From Qipengyuania sp. (lineage in GTDB: Bacteria > Pseudomonadota > Alphaproteobacteria > Sphingomonadales > Sphingomonadaceae), in contig JAIETR010000006.1 of NCBI GenBank assembly GCA_019745075.1, positions 1 to 49,246 of the forward strand: 49,246 bases of DNA, in the 5' to 3' direction. The notes beneath the pieces were generated by a model that searched no databases, had not been told where the DNA came from, and saw only the letters and a program-made list of their open reading frames with translations. The stretch's first letter is position 1, and each line of letters opens with the position of its first letter. The position numbers and the translations under genes were made by a program. Positions 31,667 through 40,915 of the stretch are shown here, one piece after another.

Positions 31667-33688
31667 TCACTGGCAGGCCAAACACTCCTCGTAGTCGGTC
31701 TGATCGCCGGCCGTCAGCTCGATCTTCGGCGCGTCGGCGGTGTTGTCCGCCTCCACCCCGCCCGCGAAGCCGGCGCGCTGCACGCTCTTGGAGCGCAAAT
31801 AGTAGAGCGACTTGATGCCCTTCTCCCAGGCCTGGAAGTGCAGCATCATCAGGTCCCATTTGTCGACGTCGGCGGGGATGAAGAGGTTGAGGCTCTGCGC
31901 CTGGTCGATGAAAGGCGCGCGGTCGCCGGCGAATTCGAGCAGCCAACGCTGGTCGATTTCGAAGCTGGTCTTGTAGACCGCCTTCTCCTCCGCGGTGAGG
32001 AAGTCCAAATGCTGGACGCTGCCGCCCTTCTCGAGGATCGAGTTCCAGACGTTGGTCGAGTTCTTGCTCTTCTTCTCGAGCAGCTTCTCCAGATAGGGGT
32101 TCTTGACGATGAAGCTGCCCGACAGCGTCTTGTGGGTGTAGATATTGGCCGGGATCGGCTCGATGCAGGCGCTGGTGCCGCCGCAGATGATGCTGATCGA
32201 GGCGGTCGGCGCGATCGCCATCTTGCAGCTGAAGCGCTCCATCGCGCCGGTCTCGGCGGCATCGGGACAGGGCCCGCGTTCCTGCGCCAGCACCAGCGAG
32301 GCCTCTTCCGCCTTGCCGCTGATATGCTTGAACATCTTCAGGTTCCAGACCTTGGCCATCGGGCTTTCGAAGCCGATGCCCTTCATCTGGAGGAAGGAGT
32401 GGAAGCCCATCACGCCCATGCCGACGCTGCGCTCGCGCTCGGCGGAGTATTTGGCGCGCGCCATCTCGTCGGGCGCGCGGTCGATATAGTCCTGCAGGAC
32501 ATTGTCGAGGAAGCGCATCACGTCCTCGATGAAGGTCTTGTCCTCGGCCCATTCGTCCCATTTCTCGAGGTTCAGGGACGAGAGGCAGCACACCGCGGTG
32601 CGGTCGTTGCCCAGGTGGTCGATACCGGTCGGCAGGGTGATCTCGGCGCACAGGTTCGAGGTCGAGACCTTGAGGCCGAGTTCGCGGTGATGCTTGGGCA
32701 TCATCCGGTTCACCGTGTCGGAGAAGACGATATAGGGCTCGCCGGTCGCGAGGCGGGTCTCGACCAGCTTCTGGAACAGCGCGCGGGCATCGACGGTCTT
32801 GCGGACCGACCCGTCGCGCGGGCTGACGAGATCGAACTCCGCTCCGTTGCGGACCGCTTCCATGAACTTGTCGGTCACCAGCACGCCGTGGTGCAGGTTG
32901 AGCGCCTTGCGGTTGAAGTCGCCCGAAGGTTTGCGGATCTCGAGGAACTCTTCGATCTCAGGGTGGGTGACGTCGAGATAGCAAGCGGCCGAGCCGCGCC
33001 GCAGCGAACCCTGGCTGATCGCCAGGGTCAGCGAATCCATCACGCGGACGAAGGGAATGATCCCACTGGTCTTGCCGTTGAGGCCCACCGGCTCGCCGAT
33101 GCCGCGGACATTTCCCCAATAGGTGCCGATGCCGCCGCCCTTGCTGGCGAGCCAGACGTTCTCGTTCCAGGTGCCGACAATGCCGTCGAGGCTGTCCGAA
33201 ACCGAGTTGAGGTAGCAGGAGATCGGCAGGCCGCGCTCGGTCCCGCCGTTCGAGAGCACCGGGGTCGCGGGCATGAACCACAGCTTCGAGACATAGTCGT
33301 AGAGCCGCTGGGCGTGCGCCTCGTCGTCGGCATAGGCATCGGCGACGCGGGCGAACAGGTCCTGGTAGCTTTCGCCGGGCAGCAGATAGCGGTCGGTCAG
33401 CGTCTCCTTGCCGAAGTCGGTCAGCAGCGCGTCGCGGCTCTCGTCTGTGGCCACGGCGAAGCGGCGGTCCATGACCTTCTTGCTGTCGGCATCCCTGGCC
33501 TTCTTCGAGGCCTTGCCGATTTCCGCCATGGCGGTGGCGGTCGCTTCCGCCAGCGCCGCGCTACCCCCGAGCGTTTCTGGGTCTTCCTTGGTCATTGCGA
33601 CTGCCTTTCGCGGCGTGTCGGCGGCATCGAGAGCGCCGTCCAGCTCGAGTTCCATCGCCGCATCGTCCCCGCTTCGAAAATCCATCAT
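31667..33688 (-). CDS. nrdA: Ribonucleoside-diphosphate reductase, alpha subunit (class I)
   Basis: Catalytic subunit reducing ribonucleoside diphosphates, about 673 aa from ATG 33688 (MMDFRSGDDAAMELE). Seen: PATPVLSNGGTERGLPISCY near residue 155 (active-site Cys), NLCAEITLP near residue 360 (Cys and Glu of the NxCxE motif), SVGMGVMGFHSFLQMKG, and the C-terminal redox pair ECLACQ. I see no N-terminal ATP-cone, and the length is about 90 residues below E. coli NrdA; the overall-activity site therefore seems absent. The frame opens at 33751, but the conserved beginning and GGGG upstream favour 33688. Confidence 0.95.
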   Translation of the reverse strand: MMDFRSGDDAAMELELDGALDAADTPRKAVAMTKEDPETLGGSAALAEATATAMAEIGKASKKARDADSKKVMDRRFAVATDESRDALLTDFGKETLTDRYLLPGESYQDLFARVADAYADDEAHAQRLYDYVSKLWFMPATPVLSNGGTERGLPISCYLNSVSDSLDGIVGTWNENVWLASKGGGIGTYWGNVRGIGEPVGLNGKTSGIIPFVRVMDSLTLAISQGSLRRGSAACYLDVTHPEIEEFLEIRKPSGDFNRKALNLHHGVLVTDKFMEAVRNGAEFDLVSPRDGSVRKTVDARALFQKLVETRLATGEPYIVFSDTVNRMMPKHHRELGLKVSTSNLCAEITLPTGIDHLGNDRTAVCCLSSLNLEKWDEWAEDKTFIEDVMRFLDNVLQDYIDRAPDEMARAKYSAERERSVGMGVMGFHSFLQMKGIGFESPMAKVWNLKMFKHISGKAEEASLVLAQERGPCPDAAETGAMERFSCKMAIAPTASISIICGGTSACIEPIPANIYTHKTLSGSFIVKNPYLEKLLEKKSKNSTNVWNSILEKGGSVQHLDFLTAEEKAVYKTSFEIDQRWLLEFAGDRAPFIDQAQSLNLFIPADVDKWDLMMLHFQAWEKGIKSLYYLRSKSVQRAGFAGGVEADNTADAPKIELTAGDQTDYEECLACQ

Positions 33689-33859
33689 CGACCCCGCCGT
33701 CCCCTGGTTGCGCGGAATCGATGTTCCGCTTGTGTTCGAGTCGGCGAGCAAACTCCCGCCCTAGCATTTCGCGCGCGCCGGGGCGAAAACTTTTCCCCCG
33801 GTTCCCCACAGACCGGCGTGAAGGCCTACCCCCGCATATATGGGTATCGGCATCCCAAA

Positions 33860-33910
33860 ACTCTAGGTCTTGTGGGTAGCCCCCGGCACTCAACCACTAG
33901 ATGATGAATC
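33860..33910 (-). promoter_or_regulatory. Possible pair of NrdR boxes upstream of nrdA
   Basis: ACTCTAGGTCTTGTGG (33860-33875) and CCACTAGATGATGAA (33894-33908) each resemble the NrdR box around a CTAG core, 34 bases apart centre to centre, near the expected three helical turns. Matches are partial. The region 33689-34095 otherwise shows no gene. Confidence 0.3.
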
Positions 33911-34095
33911 AGTCGGAACTAGTGCGCAAGAGGGTGAATTTGCCTTAACCGTCAAACCGCGGTTGGGATCCCGAGTGTATTACTCTTATCACACGCAGCG
34001 ACGCGCCGGATTTGCTGGACCTTTCGCCAAGGCAAGCAGAAAACGAATCCGTGAAAAAATTTTTGCGGGCAAAAGCCGGTCCGCCGGGGTTTGAA

Positions 34096-34765
34096 TCATT
34101 CGAATCGCACGACGCAAAATCCTTGCCCGGCGGCCACGCCGAAAGCCTGCGCGGAGGGGGGAAGGCCCTGTTCCAACGCGCGATCGGCCGAATCGAGGAC
34201 CGGCTCGCACCGCGTAGCAGGGTGTGCGCGGCGGTCGCCGTCGGCGACGATCGCGGCGAGTTGGCGCGGCAGGCCGGCGGGGTAGAGCGAGCGGCGGACA
34301 TCGCGCTTGGCATTGGCGCGCAGCCGCGTCTCGTCGGCGGAATAGCCAGACGAGCCGATGGTGCGGCCGATCCTGACTCCGTGCTCGACCAGCACGCTTT
34401 CCGCCATGCTCCGGGCGCGCCTGGTGAGGACCGCGAGCGCTTTCCTGCCGCGCCGGCGGCAGCTTCGGGTTGCCGGTGGTCGACATGATCGAGGTCAGGC
34501 TGAGCACTCTGTCGGGATGGGAGAAGGCGATATGCTGGGCGATCATCCCGCCCATGCTCGCGCCCTCCATCTTGTGGCTGAGCCCGATATCGCGGTTGTC
34601 GTAGCGGATGACGCGGAATCCGCGCGCCGCCTGCGCCTCGACCAGCTCGACCGGCCACAGCGTCAGCTGCGCGCCCAGGCCCATGACCAGCAGCAGCGGC
34701 GGCACCGCTTTGTCGCCGAAATCCTCGTACTCAAGCGCGATTCCATTCGCCTCGAGCCGCGGCAT
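34096..34765 (-). pseudogene. Decayed alpha/beta hydrolase
   Basis: From ATG 34765 the reading MPRLEANGIALEYEDFGD and LLLVMGLGAQLTLWP is the start of an alpha/beta hydrolase. The text then jumps from RVIRYDNRDIGLSHK to the nucleophile elbow GASMGGMIAQHIAF, lacking about 50 residues that normally lie between them. After STTGNPKLPPA the frame changes; the matching RTIGSSGYSADETRLRANA and LPRQLAAIVADGDRR occur in another frame, then homology stops short of the catalytic His. Deletion, frameshift and truncation together show it is dead. Confidence 0.82.
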
Positions 34766-34919
34766 GGATTTCCTGCCCCTAGCTTGTGGAAATTCACGGT
34801 TCTTTAGGCAATTTCCGCAATGACTGTAGCGCGCCCGCAACCCGCCGCAAGCTGGCGGAGCCGGGCCGGGGACAAGCGCCGCCGGGGGCGGCAGCGGGAC
34901 GGGTAACGGGACACCGGGC

Positions 34920-35267
34920 ATGGACCAACGCAGGGCCGAAAGACTGACCAGCGAGACCGAGGTCTATTCGGTCAAACGCGGCCAGCGCCGAACGCACGCC
35001 TGCCGCAACATCTCCCGCCTCGGCTGCATGATCGCCGACGACGGCCTCGCCGCGGTGACCGGCGAAGACATCGAGATCGAGCTGCTCGGCGGTGTGACCG
35101 TTCCCGCCCGCGTGATCTGGGCGCGCCAGGGCCATGTCGGCCTCGCCTTCAAGCGCGAGATCAACCCGGCGACCGTGCGCTACCTCGCCGCCGAAGAGTC
35201 CGAGCAGCCCTTGCGCGACCGCTTCGGCCGCCTGCTCCCCGAACGCTTCGGCAAGCACGCGGCTTAG
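34920..35267 (+). CDS. PilZ domain-containing protein
   Basis: A 115-aa protein. RRTHACRNISRLGCMIADDG fits the PilZ signature (NxSxxG after a basic stretch), and VPARVIWARQGHVGLAF gives the second half of the barrel. Such proteins bind cyclic di-GMP. The basic RxxxR element is present only approximately (RGQRR), so nucleotide binding is likely but not certain. It converges on nadB four bases away. Confidence 0.85.
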   Translation: MDQRRAERLTSETEVYSVKRGQRRTHACRNISRLGCMIADDGLAAVTGEDIEIELLGGVTVPARVIWARQGHVGLAFKREINPATVRYLAAEESEQPLRDRFGRLLPERFGKHAA

Positions 35268-35271
35268 GTCA

Positions 35272-36858
35272 TCAAGGCACCAGCACAGTGTCTCGCGCGA
35301 CGGGATCGGTCTCCGGATAGTCGAGCGTGAAGTGGAGGCCGCGGCTTTCGTGGCGCTTCAAGGCGCTGCGGACGATCAGGTCGGCTGCCTGGTGGAGGTT
35401 GCGCAGCTCGATGAGGTCGGTGGTGACGCGGAAGCTGCCGTAATAGTCCTCGATCTCGCGGCCGAGCGTTTCGATGCGGTGCGCGGCGCGCTGGAGCCGC
35501 TTGGTGGTGCGCACGATCCCGACATAGTTCCACATGAAGCGGCGGATCTCGGTCCAGTTCTGCTTGATCACCACCTCCTCGTCCGAATCGGTGACGCGGC
35601 TTTCGTCCCACGGTCGGATCGGGGGCGGGGCGTCGAGCTTGTCCCAGCCCGCCAGGATGTCGCGCGCCGCCGCTTCGCCGAAGACGAAGCATTCGAGCAG
35701 CGAATTGGAGGCGAGGCGGTTGGCGCCGTGGAGGCCGCTTTCGGTGCATTCGCCCGCCGCCCACAGGCCGGGGAGGTCCGTGCGCGCGGCCATGTCGATC
35801 AGCACCCCGCCGCAGGTATAATGCTGGGCCGGCACCACCGGGATCGGCTCCCTGGTCATGTCGATGCCGAGGCCGAGCAACTTCTCGTGGATGGTGGGGA
35901 AATGCCCCGTCACGAACTCCGCGGGCCGATGGCCGATGTCGAGGTGGACGCAGTCGAGCCCGTGGCGCTTGATCTCCGAGTCGATCGCGCGGGCGACGAC
36001 ATCGCGCGGCGCCAGCTCCATCCGCCCGGGATCGTAGAACTCCATGAAGCGCTTGCCGGTGCGCGGGTTGATCAGCCGCCCGCCTTCGCCGCGCACCGCC
36101 TCGGTGATGAGGAAGTTCTTGACCTCGAGATTGTAGAGGCAGGTCGGGTGGAACTGCATCATCTCCATGTTGGAGACGCGCGCGCCCGCCCGCCACGCCA
36201 TCGCGATGCCGTCGCCGGTGGCGCCGCGCGGCGCGGTGCTGAACAGATAGACGCGGCCCGCGCCGCCGGTCGCGAGCACGGTGGCGCGCGCGACATGCGC
36301 GGCGACCGTGCCGCTCGCCTCGTCGAGCGCATAGGCGCCCCACACGCGCCCGCTGCCGCTGAAGCGCTCCTGGTGATGCCCGGTGATGAAGTCGATGCAG
36401 CTCTGCCCCGGCAGCAGGACGATGTCGGGATGGGCTTCGGCGGCCTTGAGCAGCGCCTCCTGCACCGCCCAGCCGGTGGCGTCGTTCACATGGACGATGC
36501 GGCGGTGCGAATGGCCGCCTTCGCGGGTTAGGTGGAGGTCCCCGCTCTCCCGGTTGAAGGGCACGCCCAGCTCGCACAGCCGGTCGATCGAGGCCGGGGC
36601 CTGGGCAATCACATACTCCACCACCTCGCGGTCGTTGAGCCCGGCGCCCGCGATCATGGTGTCGCGGACGTGGTTCTCGAAGGTGTCGCCGGCCTCGAGC
36701 ACCGCGGCGATCCCGCCCTGCGCCCAGGCGGTCGCGCCCTCGCTGAGGCCGCCCTTGGCGAGCACCAGCACCCGCTTGGTTTCGGCCAGCGCCAGCGCCG
36801 CGGTGAGCCCCGCCGCGCCCGAGCCGATCACGAGGACGTCGTAGGCCTGCTCCGTCAT
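35272..36858 (-). CDS. nadB: L-aspartate oxidase
   Basis: A flavoprotein oxidising L-aspartate to iminoaspartate in NAD synthesis, 528 aa. The FAD-binding motif VLVIGSGAAGLTAALALAE starts near residue 8. GLSEGATAWAQGGIAAVLE and GREGGHSHRRIVH-like (LTREGGHSHRRIVHV) segments are typical, as are QFHPTCLYN near residue 235 and the VPAQHYTCGGVLID motif near residue 340. The C-terminal helical domain follows. nadA and nadC are not in the window. ATG 36858 is used because the flavin motif starts right after it. Confidence 0.95.
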   Translation of the reverse strand: MTEQAYDVLVIGSGAAGLTAALALAETKRVLVLAKGGLSEGATAWAQGGIAAVLEAGDTFENHVRDTMIAGAGLNDREVVEYVIAQAPASIDRLCELGVPFNRESGDLHLTREGGHSHRRIVHVNDATGWAVQEALLKAAEAHPDIVLLPGQSCIDFITGHHQERFSGSGRVWGAYALDEASGTVAAHVARATVLATGGAGRVYLFSTAPRGATGDGIAMAWRAGARVSNMEMMQFHPTCLYNLEVKNFLITEAVRGEGGRLINPRTGKRFMEFYDPGRMELAPRDVVARAIDSEIKRHGLDCVHLDIGHRPAEFVTGHFPTIHEKLLGLGIDMTREPIPVVPAQHYTCGGVLIDMAARTDLPGLWAAGECTESGLHGANRLASNSLLECFVFGEAAARDILAGWDKLDAPPPIRPWDESRVTDSDEEVVIKQNWTEIRRFMWNYVGIVRTTKRLQRAAHRIETLGREIEDYYGSFRVTTDLIELRNLHQAADLIVRSALKRHESRGLHFTLDYPETDPVARDTVLVP

Positions 36859-37018
36859 GCGCGCGTCATACCGGGGAGCGCGCAAGCGACAAGCAGCGAA
36901 TGGCGCACAGACAGGCCCGGCGCAGGAATCGGGCGCTTCGCCGCCGCGGCATTTACCATTCTTCGGCGCGCGCTAGCTCTGCTGTTGCAGGGGATAAGAA
37001 CGGGAGGTCGCGGGTCAC

Positions 37019-37207
37019 ATGAAACTCGCCCAATTCGCATGCGCGCTCGGCAGGCATCGCCTGGATCCGAGCAAGGTCCGCAAGGTCCACGGGAGCCAGG
37101 TCGGCCGCTGCCGGCATTGCAACTCGCCGATGGAGGAAGTCACCCCGCACGTCTGGGAGGTTCAGCAGATGCGCGACGCCGGGCTGGGACGGCGGTATTT
37201 TCTTTAG
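37019..37207 (+). CDS. Small zinc-ribbon-like hypothetical protein (62 aa)
   Basis: Starts MKLAQFACALGRHRLDPSKV and has GRCRHCNSPMEEV in the middle. Cys-8, His-13 and the CRHC pair could form one metal site. GGGAGG lies upstream. I recognise no named family; similar small proteins occur in sphingomonads as far as I recall. Confidence 0.65.
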   Translation: MKLAQFACALGRHRLDPSKVRKVHGSQVGRCRHCNSPMEEVTPHVWEVQQMRDAGLGRRYFL

Positions 37208-37209
37208 CT

Positions 37210-37283
37210 GGTCCCCCGCGCAGGCGGGGGTCTCGGTCGGCTTGGTACAATGCCGATGGAGGTCCCCGCCTGCGCGGGGACTC
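37210..37283. repeat. Inverted repeat around CCCCGCCTGCGCGGGG
   Basis: CCCCCGCGCAGGCGGGGGTC (37213-37232) faces GGTCCCCGCCTGCGCGGGGA (37261-37280). Each arm is itself nearly palindromic. It fills the space between two convergent genes and may serve as a two-way terminator. Confidence 0.75.
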
Positions 37284-37287
37284 AGTC

Positions 37288-38229
37288 TCAGCCCGCGCCG
37301 GTAAGCTCCACGAACACATCCTCGAGGTCCGCCTCGCGCGTGGTCACGTCCTCGATCGCGTAGCCGTGGCTTTGCATCAGCGCGAGCACTTGCCCCGCGC
37401 TGGTCGCGTCGCGATTGTATGTGATGTCGATCCGCCGCGGCTCGACCACCTCGGCCTTGAGGAAGGCCGGCTCCATCGGCGGGCCGGCGATGTCCTTGTC
37501 GACCGTGACCGAAACGATCTTCTCGCGCGCCATGCCGACCAGCTCGCGGGTGGGCTTGTTGGCGATCAGCTCACCGTGGTTGATGATCGCGATCCGGTCG
37601 CACAGCTGCTCGGCTTCCTCCAGATAATGCGTGGTCAGCACCACGGTCACGCCCTCGCGGTTGAGCCCGGCGACGAGCTCCCAGAGCTGGCGCCGCAGCT
37701 CGACGTCGACGCCCGCGGTCGGCTCGTCGAGCACCAGGATCGGCGGCGAATGGACCATCGCCTTGGCGACCAGCAGCCGCCGCTTCATCCCGCCCGAGAG
37801 CGTGCGGGCATAGGCGTCGCGCTTGTCCCACAAATGCACCGCCCGCAGCAGCTCCTCGCTGCGCCGGTTCGCCTTGCGGATGCCGTAGAATCCCCCCTGG
37901 TTCTCGAGCACCTCGAAGGGGGTGAAGAAGGGATCGAAGACGATCTCCTGGGGCACGATCCCGATCGAACGCTTGGCATTGCGCGGGTGGGCGTCGATGT
38001 CGAAGCCCCAGATTTCCGCGCTGCCGCCGGTCTTGGTCACCAGCCCGGCGAGGATGTTGATCAGCGTCGACTTGCCCGCGCCGTTGGGGCCTAGCAGGCC
38101 GAAGATGCCGCCCTGCGGCACGTCGAAGCTCACGCCCTTCAGCGCCAGCTTGCCCTCGGCATCCGATTTGGGCGGCGGGGCGTAGCGCTTGACCAGATTG
38201 TCGATGCGGATCGCGGGCGGGGTGATCAT
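37288..38229 (-). CDS. ABC transporter ATP-binding protein (ABC-2 type)
   Basis: A 313-aa ATPase beginning MITPPAIRIDNLVKRYAPPP. Walker A is GLLGPNGAGKSTLIN near residue 50, the signature LSGGMKRRLLVAKAM near residue 145, Walker B ILVLDEPTAGVD near residue 165 and the switch His in LTTHYLEEAEQL near residue 200. The C-terminal 80 residues match the DUF4162-like tail of drug/polysaccharide exporters. The permease is not adjacent on either side. ATG 38229 is chosen; upstream sequence on this strand is a repeat. Confidence 0.93.
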   Translation of the reverse strand: MITPPAIRIDNLVKRYAPPPKSDAEGKLALKGVSFDVPQGGIFGLLGPNGAGKSTLINILAGLVTKTGGSAEIWGFDIDAHPRNAKRSIGIVPQEIVFDPFFTPFEVLENQGGFYGIRKANRRSEELLRAVHLWDKRDAYARTLSGGMKRRLLVAKAMVHSPPILVLDEPTAGVDVELRRQLWELVAGLNREGVTVVLTTHYLEEAEQLCDRIAIINHGELIANKPTRELVGMAREKIVSVTVDKDIAGPPMEPAFLKAEVVEPRRIDITYNRDATSAGQVLALMQSHGYAIEDVTTREADLEDVFVELTGAG

Positions 38230-38300
38230 GTGGCGTCCATACGCGAAGTGGGCTCGCAGACAACCGCGTCGAGACCGATGCGAGCTCTGCGCAGATTGTC

Positions 38301-38415
38301 TCACACGAAGACACGAAGAGGGCAGCGGGCGCCGCAGGCATTCTGCCTGACCCGCTACGCTTCGGTCGAAGGACGGCTTCGCCGCGAGCGCTGCCCTCTT
38401 CGTGTCTTCGTGTGA
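38301..38415. mobile_element. MITE-like element with 27-base perfect terminal inverted repeats
   Basis: The arm TCACACGAAGACACGAAGAG (first 20 of 27 bases, 38301-38327) is repeated perfectly in reverse at 38389-38415. The 115-base element has no coding frame worth noting. Flanking duplications are not clear. Confidence 0.65.
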
Positions 38416-38487
38416 ACAAAAGGCGGAGCCACCGCCGCATCGGCAAGGGCGTTGCGGCTCGTTCCCCAACCCACTATCGGCCAGCCC

Positions 38488-38748
38488 ATGAGCATCCCCC
38501 CGCCCGAAGTCACCCTGGTCGAAGCCCGCCGCGTGTGGTGCGACGGCGCGACCGACATCCGCTCGGGCGCGAACTATCGACCCGCCGCGCTCGGCCATCC
38601 GAAGGTGTTCCTGGAGATCGACGAGCACGGTTATATCGACTGCGGCTATTGCGACCGGCGCTTCGTGCTCAGGGGCGGCCCCGCCGAGGGCGCGGACCAG
38701 GCGGAGCTGGAAGACATCGCGGCGGGCAGCGATCCCGGCCACCGCTGA
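38488..38748 (+). CDS. Zinc-finger (zf-CHCC) domain protein
   Basis: An 86-aa protein with VWCDGATDIRSGANYRP, then LGHPKVFLEID and YIDCGYCDRRFVLRG. The Cys, His and CxxC pattern is that of zf-CHCC proteins, related to the small zinc subunit of mitochondrial complex I (NDUFS6). Its bacterial role is not settled. Start taken at ATG 38488, 12 codons into the open frame. Confidence 0.85.
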   Translation: MSIPPPEVTLVEARRVWCDGATDIRSGANYRPAALGHPKVFLEIDEHGYIDCGYCDRRFVLRGGPAEGADQAELEDIAAGSDPGHR

Positions 38749-38766
38749 GGCCAAACACTACCTCCA

Positions 38767-38858
38767 CGTCGGCCCGGACCCGATCCGGGACTAGGCTTTT
38801 CTTGGAGCGCAGCGCCTGCCCGCGAGAAGCATTGGCCCGGATCGGGTCCGGGCCGACG
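38767..38858. repeat. Inverted repeat with perfect 23-base arms
   Basis: CGTCGGCCCGGACCCGATCC (38767-38786, arm runs to 38789) is matched perfectly in reverse at 38836-38858, with a 46-base loop. Located between the zf-CHCC gene and tldD. Confidence 0.8.
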
Positions 38859-38912
38859 AAGGAGAGGGGGCCGAGGGGTGACGGTGCGGCAAAGCCCTCC
38901 TATCTTTGTCCA

Positions 38913-40334
38913 ATGACCACGCTCGATCCCGCCAGTCTGCTCTATTCCGACAAGCTCAGCCCCGAGGAAGCGCAGGCGCTGACCCGGCGGTTGCTCGAGC
39001 GCTGCGACGACGGTGAATTATACCTGCAATTCATCGCGAGCGAGAGCTTCGCGTTCGACGACGGGCGGCTGAAGACCGCCGACTATTCGCGCGATTCGGG
39101 CTTCGGCCTGCGCGGTGTGAGCGGCGAGGCGACCGGCTTCGCGCATGCCAACGACATCGGCGCCGCGGCGATCGCGCGCGCGGGCGAGACGTTGCAGCTG
39201 CTCGATCCCGCCACCGCCGCCAAGGCTCCGCCGCCGGTCCGCACCAACCGCCATCTCTACACCGACGACAGCCCGCTCGATCTCGTGCCCTTCGCCGAAA
39301 AGGTCGCGCTGCTCGAGAAGATCGACGCGGTCGCGCGCGCCAAGGACCCGCGCGTGGCGCAGGTCAGTGCCAGCCTGCTCGCGAGCTGGAGCGTGGTCGA
39401 GATCGTTCGGCCCGACGGCTTCACCGCGCGCGACATCCGCCCGCTGGTCCGCCTCAATGTCAGCATCGTCGCCGAGATGAACGGGCGGCGCGAGACCGGC
39501 GGCTACGGCTTCGGCGGGCGCTATCTCTACGACGAGCTGTTCGATGAGGGCCGCTGGATGCACGCGGTCGACGAGGCGGTGCGCCAGGCGTTGGTGAATC
39601 TCGACAGCGTGCCCGCGCCGGCGGGGGAGTGCGCCGTGCTGCTCGGCCCCGGCTGGCCCGGGGTGCTGCTTCACGAGGCGGTCGGCCACGGGCTCGAGGG
39701 CGATTTCAACCGCAAGGGCACCAGCGCCTTCTCCGGCCGCATCGGCGAGCGCGTCGCCGCGCCGGGCGTGACCGTGGTCGACGATGGCTCGATCGCCCAC
39801 CGCCGCGGCTCGCTCTCGATCGACGACGAGGGCACGCCGACGCGCGAGACCGTGCTGATCGAGGACGGGATTCTCAAGGGCTATATGCAGGACCGCCTCA
39901 ACGCCCGGCTGATGGGGGTCGCGCCGACCGGCAACGGCCGCCGCGAAAGCTACGAGCACGCGCCGATGCCGCGCATGACCAACACCTTCATGAAGGCCGG
40001 CGGCGACGATCCCGCCGAGCTGCTGAGCCGCGTGAAGGACGGCATCTACGCGACCTCGTTTGGCGGCGGCCAGGTCGATATCACCAGCGGCAAGTTCGTG
40101 TTCGCCTGCACCGAGGCCTACAAGGTCGAGAACGGCAGGATCGTCGCGCCGATCAAGGGCGCGACGCTGATCGGCGACGGGCCGAGCGTGCTCACCCGCG
40201 TGACCGGCATCGGCGACGACATGCAGCTCGACCAGGGCATCGGGGTGTGCGGCAAGGGCGGCCAGGGCGTCCCCGCCGGCGTGGGGCAGCCGACGCTGCT
40301 GATCGACGGGATCACGGTGGGCGGCACGGGCTGA
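38913..40334 (+). CDS. tldD: Metalloprotease TldD
   Basis: One half of the TldD/TldE protease, 473 aa. The zinc site is LLHEAVGHGLEGDFNRKG near residue 250 (HExxxH). IDDEGTPTRETVLIEDGIL, PRMTNTFMKAG and the C-terminal CGKGGQGVPAGVGQPTLLI are family landmarks. It takes part in maturation or degradation of peptides such as microcins and of antitoxins (CcdA). No TldE/PmbA is in the window. Confidence 0.95.
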   Translation: MTTLDPASLLYSDKLSPEEAQALTRRLLERCDDGELYLQFIASESFAFDDGRLKTADYSRDSGFGLRGVSGEATGFAHANDIGAAAIARAGETLQLLDPATAAKAPPPVRTNRHLYTDDSPLDLVPFAEKVALLEKIDAVARAKDPRVAQVSASLLASWSVVEIVRPDGFTARDIRPLVRLNVSIVAEMNGRRETGGYGFGGRYLYDELFDEGRWMHAVDEAVRQALVNLDSVPAPAGECAVLLGPGWPGVLLHEAVGHGLEGDFNRKGTSAFSGRIGERVAAPGVTVVDDGSIAHRRGSLSIDDEGTPTRETVLIEDGILKGYMQDRLNARLMGVAPTGNGRRESYEHAPMPRMTNTFMKAGGDDPAELLSRVKDGIYATSFGGGQVDITSGKFVFACTEAYKVENGRIVAPIKGATLIGDGPSVLTRVTGIGDDMQLDQGIGVCGKGGQGVPAGVGQPTLLIDGITVGGTG

Positions 40335-40423
40335 ACATTCGCGCCCGAAGGCACCGCCGCGCGGCACCGCTCATCGCCAATTCATCGCGCCTGTGCTAAG
40401 GGGGCGGCAAAGGAGTGGAGTCC

Positions 40424-40822
40424 ATGCGCAAACATCTCGCCACGCTCGCCATCGTCGCGGCAGCCGCCAGCCTCGTCTCCGCCCCGATCGAGGCCGCCCG
40501 CCCCTCGGGCGAGGAGCGTCTCGCCAAGCTGATCGAGGGTCGCAGCGCGGGCGTGCCGAAGGACTGCATCTTCACGCCGGGCAACCGGAATCTGACGATC
40601 ATCGACAAGACCGCGATCGTCTACAAGCAGGGCGATCGCGTGTGGGTGAACCGCACCGCGTATCCCGAGGACATCGACGAGAACGATATCCTGGTCATCC
40701 GCAGGTTCAGTCCGACGAACCTGTGCCGCCAGGACATGATCACCCTGGCCGATCGCACGACCGGGATGTTCACGGGCGCGATCTTCCTGACCGACTTCGT
40801 GCCTTACGAAAAGGCGAGCTGA
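40424..40822 (+). CDS. Secreted protein of unknown function (132 aa)
   Basis: A signal peptide (MRKHLATLAIVAAAASLVSA, cleavage near APIEA) is followed by a small beta-rich domain with two cysteines (PKDCIFTP and NLCRQDM) that could form one disulfide. No family recognised. The start at 40424 is preferred over 40415. It is 89 bases after tldD. Confidence 0.75.
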   Translation: MRKHLATLAIVAAAASLVSAPIEAARPSGEERLAKLIEGRSAGVPKDCIFTPGNRNLTIIDKTAIVYKQGDRVWVNRTAYPEDIDENDILVIRRFSPTNLCRQDMITLADRTTGMFTGAIFLTDFVPYEKAS

Positions 40823-40915
40823 GGACGCGGGGTTCGACCGATGACGTTCGCGGAGCGATCCGCCCGCTGACGGCCCGGCCCGCGCGCCACCCACGCCGGG
40901 CCGGCCGATTTCGGA

